Shown here: positions 46,629 to 55,605 of the stretch, one piece after another
Position numbering within the stretch: position 1 is the first letter of the stretch
How the letters are laid out: each line of letters starts with the position of its first letter
Assembly: GCA_965653565.1 (NCBI GenBank)
Contig: CBFHAI010000003.1
Location: forward strand, 103,587 to 167,586
Direction: 5' to 3'
Origin: JALCLA01 sp965653565
Lineage (GTDB): Bacteria; Pseudomonadota; Gammaproteobacteria; Xanthomonadales; Xanthomonadaceae
Length of the DNA stretch: 64,000 nucleotides
The notes under the pieces: generated by a model
What the model saw: only the letters and a program-made list of their open reading frames with translations
Databases searched by the model: none
What the model was told of the DNA's origin: nothing
Position numbers and translations under genes: made by a program

Positions 46629-47215
46629 CCACCCGCGTGCCGGCGCTGCCGCCGAACGCACCGCGAACCCACAGCGCCTTCGGCCGCTGGTTCGGCCGCG
46701 CCGTATTGCGCCTCGGCGGTTGGACCATCGAAGGCAATTTCCCCGACGTGCCCAAGCTGGTGCTGCTCGCCGCGCCGCATTCGTCGGCCTGGGATGCGAT
46801 CTGGGGCCTGGCCGCGAAGCTGGCGATGGGCGTCGACATCGCCTTCCTGGCGAAGGCCGAATTGTTCCGCGGGCCGATCGGCTGGATTCTGCGTGGGCTC
46901 GGCGGCATTCCGGTCGACCGCAAACGCGCGCAGGGCGCGGTCGACCAGGCCGCAGCGAGTATCCGCAACAGCGAACGCATGTGGTTCGTGCTCGCCCCCG
47001 AAGGCACCCGCCGCCGCGTCGAACACTGGAAATCCGGCTTCTGGCACATCGCCCGCGCCGCCGACGTGCCGGTGTTCTGCGCCTGGTTCCACTATCCCGA
47101 CCGAAAGATCGGCCTGGGCCAGCTGTTCGACATGACCGGCGATCTGAAAGCCGACATGGCGCGGATTCGCGAGTACTACCGGCCGTATATCGGCAAGCAT
47201 CGCGGCACGGTGTAG
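46625..47215 (+). CDS. Lysophospholipid (1-acylglycerol-3-phosphate) acyltransferase family protein
   Basis: Membrane-associated acyltransferase of 196 aa, PlsC-like. It keeps the catalytic HX4D as HSSAWD, the glycerophosphate-binding FRGPIGWILRGLGGIPVDR region, and APEGTRRRVEHWKSGFWHIA. The start is GTG at 46625 in a GTGA overlap with arfB, so translation is coupled. Acyl acceptor unknown; it is shorter than typical PlsC and close to small lysophospholipid acyltransferases seen in proteobacteria. Confidence 0.88.
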   Translation: MTTRVPALPPNAPRTHSAFGRWFGRAVLRLGGWTIEGNFPDVPKLVLLAAPHSSAWDAIWGLAAKLAMGVDIAFLAKAELFRGPIGWILRGLGGIPVDRKRAQGAVDQAAASIRNSERMWFVLAPEGTRRRVEHWKSGFWHIARAADVPVFCAWFHYPDRKIGLGQLFDMTGDLKADMARIREYYRPYIGKHRGTV

Positions 47216-47244
47216 CGGCTCGCGCGCGATGTGCTCGCGTGGTG

Positions 47245-48210
47245 CTATCGCTCCGAATGCCCGGCTTCGAACCAATCGCGCCGCGTGAACAATGCCGGTT
47301 TCACCAGATCGACAAAGCTGCGGGCCTGGGGGCTTAGGTATTTGCCTTTGCGGATGACGACGCCGTAGCTGCGGGCCGGAAACCAGTCGCGCAGGTTGCG
47401 GATGGCGAGGCGTTCGCGGTCGGCGTCTTCGATGCAGATGCCGGTGACGATCGAGATGCCCAGGCCCATCGCGACGTATTGTTTGATCACTTCCCAGCCG
47501 CCGACTTCGAGTGCGACGGTGTACGGCACGCGTTTTTGCTGGAACACCAGATCGACCAGGCGATAGGTGGTGAGGCGGCGCGGCGGCAGGATCAGACCGT
47601 AGGGCGAGAGGTCTTCCAGCCGCAGGGTCTGCTTGCGCGCCAGCGGGTGGTCGAGCGGCGTGATCAGCATCGGGTCGAAGCTTTGCACCGGCGCGTAGTC
47701 GAGATCGTTGGGGACGTCGAGCATCGAGCCCACGGCCAGGTCGACTTCGTCCGAGCGGATCAAGGCCAGACCATCCTTGCCGGTGACGTTGTGCAGCTTG
47801 AGCTGCACCTCGGGGTGCGCGGCGCGGAAGGCCTGTACCAGCGGCGGCAGGAAATACAGGATGGTGGAGCTGCCGGCGGCGATATTGAGTTCGCCGGCCG
47901 ACATGCCCTGCAGGCGGGTGCGAAAGTCGCCTTCGAGGGCATCGAGGCCGTCGATCAGCGGCCGGGCCAGCTCGTACAGGGCCTGGCCTTCGCGCGTGAG
48001 ATTGAGGCGGCGGCCGTGGCGTTCGAACAAAGGCACCGATAATTCGCTCTCCAGCGCGCCCAATTGCAGGCTCACCGCCGGCTGGCTGAGGAACACCGCC
48101 TCGGCCGCGCGCGACACCGAACCAAGCCGCGCGACATGGCAGAAGGCGCGCAACTGCTTGAGCCGGCTACCTTTGTAGTAGAAGCGCGGGGTTTTCGGGG
48201 GAGCGGCCAT
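47245..48210 (-). CDS. LysR-family regulator, probably of the glyoxylate shunt
   Basis: LysR-type transcription factor of 321 aa. Its helix-turn-helix RLGSVSRAAEAVFLSQPAVSLQLGALE starts unusually late, after a leader PRFYYKGSRLKQLRAF, and the effector domain has CysB-like features (VRHNVTG-type LHNVTGKDGLALIRSDEVDLAVG). I chose ATG at 48210; the frame is open further upstream into the aceB promoter. It is divergent from aceB, the usual arrangement for a LysR protein controlling its neighbour; an inverted repeat lies between them. Confidence 0.88.
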   Translation of the reverse strand: MAAPPKTPRFYYKGSRLKQLRAFCHVARLGSVSRAAEAVFLSQPAVSLQLGALESELSVPLFERHGRRLNLTREGQALYELARPLIDGLDALEGDFRTRLQGMSAGELNIAAGSSTILYFLPPLVQAFRAAHPEVQLKLHNVTGKDGLALIRSDEVDLAVGSMLDVPNDLDYAPVQSFDPMLITPLDHPLARKQTLRLEDLSPYGLILPPRRLTTYRLVDLVFQQKRVPYTVALEVGGWEVIKQYVAMGLGISIVTGICIEDADRERLAIRNLRDWFPARSYGVVIRKGKYLSPQARSFVDLVKPALFTRRDWFEAGHSER

Positions 48211-48227
48211 CGGGGCAGTCCTGGCGG

Positions 48228-48245
48228 TGATACCCAATGGTATTA
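48228..48245. promoter_or_regulatory. Candidate LysR binding site upstream of aceB
   Basis: TGATACCCAATGGTATTA: arms ATACC and GGTAT with a 4-bp spacer, extended with partial symmetry to 18 bp. It has the ATAC/GTAT half-sites of LysR T-N11-A operators and lies 17 bp before the regulator start and about 100 bp before aceB. Confidence 0.55.
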
Positions 48246-48345
48246 AAAAAGCTAATGTGTGGCATTGAAATATTTGAGTGGGCAAAGTCAAACGCCCGTT
48301 CTAACTTGGGAGCCTGAAATGACGAGTCGGACAGGAGACACCCCG

Positions 48346-49977
48346 ATGGCGGATGCGGACGTGGGCAGCGGGATCGAACTGCACGGCGCGCTGGCGCCGG
48401 GCTACGACACCGTGCTCACGCCGGCGGCGCTGCAACTGCTGGCCGAATTGCATCGGCGCTTCGAACCCACACGCCGGCAGTTGCTGGCCGCGCGCCGCGA
48501 ACGCCAGGCCCGCTTCGATGCCGACGAACTGCCGGACTTCCGCGCCGACACGCGCGCCATCCGCGAAGGCGACTGGCGAGTGGCGGCGATTCCGGCCGCG
48601 CTGCAGGACCGCCGCGTCGAAATCACTGGCCCGGTCGAACGCAAGATGATCATCAACGCGCTCAACTCGAGCGCGAAAGTGTTCATGGCCGACTTCGAGG
48701 ATTCATCGAGCCCGACCTGGGCCAATCAGGTCGAAGGCCAGCTCCATCTGCGCGATGCGGTGAATGGCGACATCGCCTTCACCGCCGACAACGGCAAGCA
48801 CTACGCCCTGCGCGCCGACGCGAGCACCGTGCTGGTGGTGCGGCCGCGCGGCTGGCATCTGCCGGAGAAACATCTGCGCATCGATGGCGAGGCCATTTCC
48901 GGCTCGCTGTTCGATCTGGCGCTGTTCGCGCTGCATAACGCGAAGACGCTGCACGCGCGCGACCGCGGCCCGTATTTCTATCTGCCCAAGCTGCAGGCGA
49001 TGGAAGAAGCCGCGCTATGGGACGAGGTGATGACCTTGCTCGAAGTGCGGCTGGAACTGCCGATCGGCACGATGAAAGCGACGGTGCTGATCGAAACCCT
49101 GCCGGCCGTGTTCGAGATGGACGAGATCCTGCATGCGCTGCGCGGCCGCATCGCCGGCCTCAATTGCGGGCGCTGGGATTACATTTTTTCCTACATCAAG
49201 ACCTTCCGCCGCCATCGCGATCGCGTGCTGCCCGAGCGCAGCCAGATCAACATGGGCGTGTCCTTCCTGAAAACCTATTCCGAACTGCTGATCCGCACCT
49301 GCCATCGCCGCGGCGCGCATGCGATGGGCGGCATGGCGGCGCAGATCCCGATCGCGGGCGATCCGATCGCCAACGAAGAAGCGCTGATGCGCGTGCGGCT
49401 GGACAAGGAACGCGAAGCCAAGGCCGGCCACGACGGCACCTGGGTCGCGCATCCGGGATTGATCCCGGTGGCGCAGGCCGTGTTCGATCGCCACATGCCG
49501 GCGCCGCATCAGCAGCAGGTGCTGCGCGACGATGTCGGCGAACTGAGCGAAAGCCAGCTGCGCGATCTGCTGATCACGCCGAGCACCGGCAGCATCACAC
49601 GCGCCGGGTTCCTCAACAATCTCGACGTGTGCGTGCGTTATCTGGCGGCGTGGCTCGATGGTTTGGGCTGCGTGCCGATCCATCATCTGATGGAAGACGC
49701 GGCCACTGCGGAAATCAGCCGCGCGCAGTTGTGGCAGTGGCTGCACTACACCGATCGCGCGGTGCCGGGTGCGCATACCTTGCGGCTCGACGATGGCACG
49801 CCGATCGATTTCGCTTTGTTCGACAGCGCACTTGCGACCGTCGCACAGCGCTTGCCTGCGCAAGGTTTGCCCGGACAGCAACGAATTGCCGACGCGGCCG
49901 GCATGCTGGGCGCGATGGTGCACGCCGATGAGTTGGAGGAGTTTCTGACGCTGCCGGCCTACGAACTGCTCGACTGA
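48346..49977 (+). CDS. aceB: Malate synthase A
   Basis: Condenses glyoxylate with acetyl-CoA to malate in the glyoxylate shunt; 543 aa, near E. coli AceB (533). Motifs include VFMADFEDSSSPTWAN, RPRGWHLPEKH, PIGTMKATVLIETLPAVFEMDEI and FLNNLDVCVRYLAAWLDGLGCVPIHHLMEDAATAEISRAQLW. ATG at 48346 has an AGGAG site at the right distance; ATG at 48319 with GGGAG is an alternative start. It precedes aceA by 116 bp and faces the LysR gene. Confidence 0.94.
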   Translation: MADADVGSGIELHGALAPGYDTVLTPAALQLLAELHRRFEPTRRQLLAARRERQARFDADELPDFRADTRAIREGDWRVAAIPAALQDRRVEITGPVERKMIINALNSSAKVFMADFEDSSSPTWANQVEGQLHLRDAVNGDIAFTADNGKHYALRADASTVLVVRPRGWHLPEKHLRIDGEAISGSLFDLALFALHNAKTLHARDRGPYFYLPKLQAMEEAALWDEVMTLLEVRLELPIGTMKATVLIETLPAVFEMDEILHALRGRIAGLNCGRWDYIFSYIKTFRRHRDRVLPERSQINMGVSFLKTYSELLIRTCHRRGAHAMGGMAAQIPIAGDPIANEEALMRVRLDKEREAKAGHDGTWVAHPGLIPVAQAVFDRHMPAPHQQQVLRDDVGELSESQLRDLLITPSTGSITRAGFLNNLDVCVRYLAAWLDGLGCVPIHHLMEDAATAEISRAQLWQWLHYTDRAVPGAHTLRLDDGTPIDFALFDSALATVAQRLPAQGLPGQQRIADAAGMLGAMVHADELEEFLTLPAYELLD

Positions 49978-50093
49978 GGCGCAGACGAGTTCAAGCAACA
50001 CCGGCCGCAGGACGCGCGCCGTTGCACCGGCTGGGAAGGGACGGTGCGTTCCGCTCAGGACGAATTCCCCATCGCATCCCAGAGATCACGGTC

Positions 50094-51395
50094 ATGAAAA
50101 CTTCGCTTCCCACCGCAGAACAGCTCAAGCTCGATTGGACCAACAACGCCCGCTGGGCCGGCATCACGCGGCCTTATGCGGCGGAGGAAGTGGTACGGCT
50201 GCGCGGCAGCGTGCACGTCGAGCATTCGCTGGCGCGACTGGGCGCGGAAAAACTCTGGGCCTCGCTCAACAGCGAGCCGTTCGTGAATGCGCTCGGTGCG
50301 CTCACCGGCAACCAGGCGATGCAGCAGGTGAAGGCCGGCCTGAAGGCGATCTACCTCTCGGGCTGGCAGGTGGCGGCCGATGCCAACGTGGCCGGCGAGA
50401 TGTATCCGGATCAATCGCTGTATCCGGCCAATTCGGTGCCGCAGGTGGTCAAGCGCATCAACAACACGCTGCTGCGCGCCGACCAGATCCAGCATTCGGA
50501 AGGCAAGAACGACATCGATTTCCTGCAGCCGATCGTGGCCGATGCCGAAGCCGGTTTCGGCGGCGTGCTCAATGCCTTCGAACTGATGAAGGCGATGATC
50601 GAAGCCGGCGCGGCCGGCGTGCATTTCGAAGATCAGCTGGCCAGCGTCAAGAAATGCGGCCATATGGGTGGCAAGGTGCTGGTACCGACGCAAGAAGCGG
50701 TGCAGAAACTCGCGGCCGCACGTCTGGCCGCCGACGTGTGCGGCGTGCCGACGCTCGTCGTCGCGCGCACCGATGCCGAAGCCGCCGACCTGCTGACCTC
50801 CGACATCGATCCGAACGACCGCCCGTTCTGCACCGGCGAGCGCACCATCGAGGGCTTCTACAAAACGCGCAATGGCCTCGATCAGGCCATCAGCCGCGGC
50901 CTGGCCTACGCGCCGTACGCCGATCTGGTGTGGTGCGAAACCGGCAAGCCCGATCTGGAGTTCGCACGCCAGTTCGCCGCGGCGATCCACGCGAAATTCC
51001 CCGGCAAGATGCTGGCCTACAACTGCTCGCCGTCGTTCAACTGGAAGAAGAATCTCGACGACGCCACCATCGCCACGTTCCAGAAGGAAATCGCCACCTA
51101 CGGCTACAAGTTCCAGTTCATCACGCTGGCCGGTTTCCACTCCCTCAACTATTCGATGTTCAATCTCGCGCACGGCTACGCACGCCGCCAGATGAGCGCC
51201 TTCGTCGAGTTGCAGGAAGCCGAATTCGCGGCCGCCGACAAGGGCTTCACCGCGGTCAAGCATCAGCGCGAAGTGGGCACCGGCTATTTCGATGCGGTGA
51301 CGCAGGCGATCCAGAATGGCCAGTCGTCGACTACGGCGCTGAAGGGTTCGACCGAGGAAGAACAGTTCCACGAGACCAAGTCGGTCGCCGCCTGA
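50094..51395 (+). CDS. aceA: Isocitrate lyase
   Basis: Splits isocitrate to succinate and glyoxylate, the entry to the glyoxylate shunt; 433 aa, like the E. coli enzyme (434). Diagnostic are GWQVAADANVAGEMYPDQSLYP, VHFEDQLASVKKCGHMGGKVLVPT containing the catalytic KKCGHMGG Cys, and LAYNCSPSFNWKKNLDD. The start at 50094 is inferred from family alignment; the ribosome site is weak. The aceBA pair ends at a strong terminator, so growth on acetate or fatty acids is its likely trigger through the LysR gene. Confidence 0.95.
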   Translation: MKTSLPTAEQLKLDWTNNARWAGITRPYAAEEVVRLRGSVHVEHSLARLGAEKLWASLNSEPFVNALGALTGNQAMQQVKAGLKAIYLSGWQVAADANVAGEMYPDQSLYPANSVPQVVKRINNTLLRADQIQHSEGKNDIDFLQPIVADAEAGFGGVLNAFELMKAMIEAGAAGVHFEDQLASVKKCGHMGGKVLVPTQEAVQKLAAARLAADVCGVPTLVVARTDAEAADLLTSDIDPNDRPFCTGERTIEGFYKTRNGLDQAISRGLAYAPYADLVWCETGKPDLEFARQFAAAIHAKFPGKMLAYNCSPSFNWKKNLDDATIATFQKEIATYGYKFQFITLAGFHSLNYSMFNLAHGYARRQMSAFVELQEAEFAAADKGFTAVKHQREVGTGYFDAVTQAIQNGQSSTTALKGSTEEEQFHETKSVAA

Positions 51396-51411
51396 GTTCG
51401 AACATTGTGAC

Positions 51412-51448
51412 GGGGGCCGCGGCGCGCAGGCGTCGCGGCCCCCTTTTT
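51412..51448 (+). terminator. Rho-independent terminator after aceA
   Basis: GGGGGCCGCG (51412-51421) pairs perfectly with CGCGGCCCCC (51434-51443), followed by TTTTT. It lies 17 bp after the aceA stop and isolates aceBA from the following GGDEF gene. Confidence 0.92.
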
Positions 51449-51508
51449 GTGGGGCGCTTGCTAGACTTGCGTCGGGTTCGGGGCGGGGGGCGCGCCGTGG
51501 CGAGTGCG

Positions 51509-52513
51509 ATGCAGGGAACGGATGCGGTAGTGCGGGATGCACCCGGGCTGCGGCTATTGCCGCGCCAGCTTTCCGACGAAGAGCGCGCCTTGTTCCGCAG
51601 CGCCGGCGAGCGTCGCGAATTGCAGTTGCGCGACGTGATATTCAAGCGCGGCGAACTTGGGCGCGCGATGTTCGTGATCGAACGCGGTCGCGTGCAACTC
51701 GAATTCGGCGATGGCGTCGCCGACAAGCTGATCGGCCCGCTCGAATATTTCGGCGAACTCGCGCTATTCATCGGCAACCACTCGCGCATGGCCAGTGCCT
51801 GGGCGGCCGAACCGACCACGCTCTACGTGATCGAAGCCGACGCCTTCGAAGGCCTGCTCGAACGCGAACCGGCGCTGATGGCGCACTTCATGCGCCGCTC
51901 GTTCTCCTATCTGGTGGCGAGCGAGCAGCAGCTGATTTCCAACCTCAAGCGCCGCAACGAAGATCTGATGCTGACGCTCGATTCGCTGCGCCAGACCCGC
52001 ACCCAGCTCAACACCGCCGAACGCCTGGTGCAGACCGACGAGCTCACCGGCCTTTGCAACCGGCGCGGCCTGTACGCCTATCTCGACAGCCTCGCCAACA
52101 ATCTGCTGCCGGGCACCTGGCTCGGTCTGCTGCTGGTCGATCTGGATCATTTCAAGCAGGTCAACGACCACTTCGGCCATGTCGCCGGCGATCGCGTGCT
52201 GAGCGCGGTGGCGCAGGAACTGCAATCGGCCTGCGGCGCCGGCGATCTGCCGGTACGGCTGGGCGGCGACGAATTCGCGCTGCTGGCGCAGGTCGGCTCG
52301 CATGAGGAACTCGAAGCGCGCGCATTGCAGATCGTCGACGGCGTGCGCCGGCTGCGCTTTCCCAAACCGCTCGACGCGGTCGGGGTTTCGGTCAGCGTCG
52401 GCGGTGGCGTGTGTTCGCGCGCCGGCACCTGGTCGGTCTGGTACAGCGAGGCCGACAGCGTGCTGTATGGCGTGAAGGGCGAAGGCGGCGACGGCTACCG
52501 GTTGACGCGCTGA
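51509..52513 (+). CDS. Cyclic-nucleotide-binding domain diguanylate cyclase (CNB-GGDEF)
   Basis: Soluble protein of 334 aa making c-di-GMP. An N-terminal cyclic-nucleotide-binding fold (about 15-140: LQLRDVIFKRGELGRAMFVIERG, GPLEYFGELALFIG) is joined by a helical linker to a GGDEF domain with TDELTGLCNRRGL, LLLVDLDHFKQVNDHFGH and the intact signature RLGGDEFALL. No inhibitory RxxD is obvious. The start is ATG 51509 or GTG 51497. Its gene is separated from aceA by the terminator and lies 86 bp before the first peptide-system cyclase; whether it belongs to that system is unknown. Confidence 0.85.
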   Translation: MQGTDAVVRDAPGLRLLPRQLSDEERALFRSAGERRELQLRDVIFKRGELGRAMFVIERGRVQLEFGDGVADKLIGPLEYFGELALFIGNHSRMASAWAAEPTTLYVIEADAFEGLLEREPALMAHFMRRSFSYLVASEQQLISNLKRRNEDLMLTLDSLRQTRTQLNTAERLVQTDELTGLCNRRGLYAYLDSLANNLLPGTWLGLLLVDLDHFKQVNDHFGHVAGDRVLSAVAQELQSACGAGDLPVRLGGDEFALLAQVGSHEELEARALQIVDGVRRLRFPKPLDAVGVSVSVGGGVCSRAGTWSVWYSEADSVLYGVKGEGGDGYRLTR

Positions 52514-52599
52514 GGCCACCGGCCGTGCGACGATCGCGACCGCCCGGTGGTGGCGCGCGCAGCGCTCGCCCATAATCCCGATCCCGGGAGAACAGAGTT

Positions 52600-55320
52600 G
52601 TGTCAGCCATCGACACCAGCGCATCCGCCACGCCCGCGCTCGCGCCGTCCGCGCCGCGCATCCGTGCCGTGCTGGTCTGCGATCTGGCGGACTCGACCGC
52701 GCTGATCGAACGGCTCGGCGACAGCGCCGCGGCCGACCTGATGCGGCGTCACGATCGGGTGGCGCGCGATCTGATGCAGCGCCACGGCGGCCGCGAGATC
52801 GACAAGACCGACGGTTTCCTGGTGCTGTTCGAACGGCCGGTGCAGGCGGTGGCCTTCGCGCTGGCCTACCAACGCGCGCTGGTCGGCTTGGGCGAGTCGC
52901 TGCAAAAACCGCTGCGTTCGCGCATCGGGCTGCACGTCGGCGAGCTCGTGCTGTGGGACAACACCACGGCCGATATCGCCGATGGCGCCAAACCGGTGGA
53001 GGTGGAAGGCCTCGCCAAACCGATGGCGGCGCGCCTGATGAGTCTCGCGCTGCCGGGTCAGATCCTGCTGTCCGACACCGCCCGCACGCTCGCCCAGCGC
53101 GCGCTGGCCGAACTGCCCGGCCACGAACGCGTGCGCTGGCTGACCCACGGCCGCTACAGCTTCAAGGGCGTGCCGACCCCGATGACGGTGCACGAAGTCG
53201 GCGAAACCGGCGTGGCCGCACTGGTGGCGCCGCCGTCGAGCGCCAAGGCACAGCGCGAGCGGCCCTGGTGGCGCCGGCCGGCGGCGCTGGCGGCGGAAGC
53301 CATCGTGGTGATCGCAGCGGTGGCGATTCCGCTCTACCTCACTTTGCGCAGCCCGGCCGCGATCGCGTTCGCCGAGCGCGACTGGGTGATGCTGGCCGAT
53401 GTCAGCAATCTGACCACGCAGCCGCTGCTCACCGATTCGCTCGACGTGGCGCTGCGCATCGGCCTAGAGCAATCGCGCTACGTCAATGTGGTGCCGACCA
53501 CCTCGGTGCGCGAAACCCTCAAGCGCATGCGGCGCCCGGCCGACAGCGTGATCGATCGCGCGATGGGCGTGGAGGTCGCGCAGCGCGAAGGCGCGCGTGC
53601 CTTGATCCTGCCCACCGTGGCGGAAGTCGGCGGGCGCGTGCGCGTGACCGCCGAAGTAATTGATCCGGCCACCGGCGAAACGGTCTACAGCGACGCCGCC
53701 GGCGGCGAGGGACTCGATTCGGTGCTCGGCTCGACCGATGAACTGCTCGAACGGCTGCGCGAGCGTCTGGGCGAATCGATCGCTTCGATCGAGCGCGACA
53801 ACCAGCCACTGGCGCAGATCACCACCGACTCGCTTGACGCACTGAAGGCCTTCGCGCTCGGCGAAACCGCGCTCGGCGAAGGCCGCCTGAAAGACGCGAT
53901 GGCCCTGCTCGGCGAGGCCGTCGCCATCGATCCGGATTTCGCGATGGCGCACGCGCGACTTTCGACGCTGCACCACGCCCTGGGCGACGATGCCTCGGCG
54001 CACCGCGCCGCGCAGCAGGCGCTGTCGCGCCAGCAGCATCTGTCGACGCGCGAACGCCTGATGCTCGAAGGCGTCGGCTCGTTTTACTCGACGCCGGCGC
54101 AGGCGCGCGAAAAATGGAACACATTGCTCAGCCTCTATCCGGACGTGCCGGTGGCGCAGAACAACATCGGGCTGGCGACCTTGTGGTTCGAGAACGATCC
54201 GGCGGCGGCGGCGCCGCACTTCCGCGAATTCGCGCAGGGCGGCAGCCCGTTGCGCGGCTACGGCTGGCTCGGCCTCGGGCTGTCGCTGACGATGCAGGAA
54301 GACTACGCCGGCGCGCGCCGCGCCTTCGATGAAGCCGAGCGTCTGGGCGTGATGGCGCCGAGCTTCGAGGACGTGCTGCTGCCGATCGCGCAGCGCGACT
54401 ACGCGCGTGCCCATGCGCGCCTCGACGGCAGCGCGCCCAGCCTGCCGCCGGCCTATGCGCTGGAGCGCCAGCTGCGCAAGGCGGCGATCGCGATCGATAG
54501 CGGTCATTACGCGCAGGCGGCGTCGCTGCTGCAGGCCGCGCGCGACGATCTGCCGAAAGAATTCCCGATCGCCTCGCGCCAGCGTGCGCAGTTGCAGCAG
54601 GCGACGGTGATGGCGTTGTTCGATGCGCACGACGTGCGGCGCGAGCTGGCCCTACAGGCCGATGCCGAGCGCGCGCGGCTGCCCGCCGCGGCGGAGAATT
54701 TCGATCGCTCGCCACTGCTGCATCTGGGGCTGATCGCGTTGCTCGCCCAGCGCCATGGCGACACCGCACTGGCGCGCACGCTGCTGGCGGAAATCCGGCC
54801 GCTCGCCAGCGAAGAAGCTTCGCCACCCGCTGCGCGGTTATGGCGCAGCGCGGCGTGCGAGATCGAGCATGCGGCCGCGCCGGCGCGCGTGGTCTGCCTG
54901 CAGGCGCTGTACGACGGCCAGGAACTGGTGCAATCGCATTACGCCGCGATGCTGGCGCTGCGCGAAGCCGCCCGTCTCGAGGAAGCGTTGAAGGAAGCCG
55001 AATGGCTGCTGGCGCACAGAGGCCGCGCGCTCGGCGAAATGCAGAAGCTCGATCTGCAATTCCTCAATCTGCTGGCGCTCAACGACGCGTTGCTGGCGCG
55101 CGTCGAACTGTTGCAGGCGCTCGGACGCCGCGATGAAGCCAGGCAAGCCGTGGCCGCGCTGCGCGCGGCCTGGCCCGATGGTGTCGATCACGCCCCGGCC
55201 GCGGCGCGGCTCGAGGCACTGGAAACAGCTTCAGACGAGCAATCGGCGTCAGACCAGCAAGATGATCAGTCCCAGGTTGTTGTTCACCTTGTCGTTGACC
55301 GCCTGGCGGCTCGACTTTAA
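52600..55320 (+). CDS. Peptide modification system cyclase 1 (class III cyclase domain, TM, TPR)
   Basis: Membrane protein of 906 aa, matching the family I remember as 'putative peptide modification system cyclase'. Class III nucleotide-cyclase-like domain (20-200: VLVCDLADSTAL with Asp28, DKTDGFLVLF with Asp71, GLAKPMAARL with Arg145), a transmembrane helix (about 229-249), a TolB/FlgO-like segment (about 258-400), then TPR-like helices to the end. The substrate Lys and catalytic Asn of true cyclases are not in place (Pro141 stands at the Asn position), so cyclase activity is doubtful. The start is GTG with GGGAG upstream. The last 24 codons, including the stop, overlap the convergent precursor-peptide gene. 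A close paralogue follows at 55.6 kb. Confidence 0.85.
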   Translation: MSAIDTSASATPALAPSAPRIRAVLVCDLADSTALIERLGDSAAADLMRRHDRVARDLMQRHGGREIDKTDGFLVLFERPVQAVAFALAYQRALVGLGESLQKPLRSRIGLHVGELVLWDNTTADIADGAKPVEVEGLAKPMAARLMSLALPGQILLSDTARTLAQRALAELPGHERVRWLTHGRYSFKGVPTPMTVHEVGETGVAALVAPPSSAKAQRERPWWRRPAALAAEAIVVIAAVAIPLYLTLRSPAAIAFAERDWVMLADVSNLTTQPLLTDSLDVALRIGLEQSRYVNVVPTTSVRETLKRMRRPADSVIDRAMGVEVAQREGARALILPTVAEVGGRVRVTAEVIDPATGETVYSDAAGGEGLDSVLGSTDELLERLRERLGESIASIERDNQPLAQITTDSLDALKAFALGETALGEGRLKDAMALLGEAVAIDPDFAMAHARLSTLHHALGDDASAHRAAQQALSRQQHLSTRERLMLEGVGSFYSTPAQAREKWNTLLSLYPDVPVAQNNIGLATLWFENDPAAAAPHFREFAQGGSPLRGYGWLGLGLSLTMQEDYAGARRAFDEAERLGVMAPSFEDVLLPIAQRDYARAHARLDGSAPSLPPAYALERQLRKAAIAIDSGHYAQAASLLQAARDDLPKEFPIASRQRAQLQQATVMALFDAHDVRRELALQADAERARLPAAAENFDRSPLLHLGLIALLAQRHGDTALARTLLAEIRPLASEEASPPAARLWRSAACEIEHAAAPARVVCLQALYDGQELVQSHYAAMLALREAARLEEALKEAEWLLAHRGRALGEMQKLDLQFLNLLALNDALLARVELLQALGRRDEARQAVAALRAAWPDGVDHAPAAARLEALETASDEQSASDQQDDQSQVVVHLVVDRLAARL

Positions 55321-55497
55321 TTCTTCCTTCGACGGCAGCTTGCGCGCCTTGTGCAGCGCCGATTGATCGACCTGCAGGCCGTATTCCTTGAGCGCCGAGG
55401 CCGGATCGCCGAGTACCTGCTCGCGGAAGGCATCGTCGTGGCTGAGGCGGTCGAGCAGGGCGTCGAGCTGGGCTTGAGTCGGTTTACCTTTGATCAT
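55249..55497 (-). CDS. Putative modified (RiPP-type) precursor peptide 1
   Basis: Small protein of 82 aa that looks like a leader-plus-core precursor. The leader (1-42) has the nitrile-hydratase-like pattern LDALLDRLSHDDAFREQVL, then DPASALKEYGL, as in NHLP-type leaders. After KARKLPSKEEL it ends in a hydrophobic tail NNNLGLIILLV, without Cys. A GGGGGA ribosome site precedes ATG at 55497. The 3' end (72 nt) is antisense to the end of cyclase 1, and the gene is divergent from cyclase 2. Family memory: 'putative modified peptide' of Xanthomonadales. Which residues are modified is unknown. Confidence 0.82.
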   Translation of the reverse strand: MIKGKPTQAQLDALLDRLSHDDAFREQVLGDPASALKEYGLQVDQSALHKARKLPSKEELKSSRQAVNDKVNNNLGLIILLV

Positions 55498-55605
55498 TGC
55501 TGCATCCCCCTTGCGAATGAGCTTCGAGCATAAGGTCGCCGTCGCGCAGGGCGCAATGTTCGGCCCGCCGGTCCCCCCGAACGGGGGTGATGCGCCCGGC
55601 CGCGG

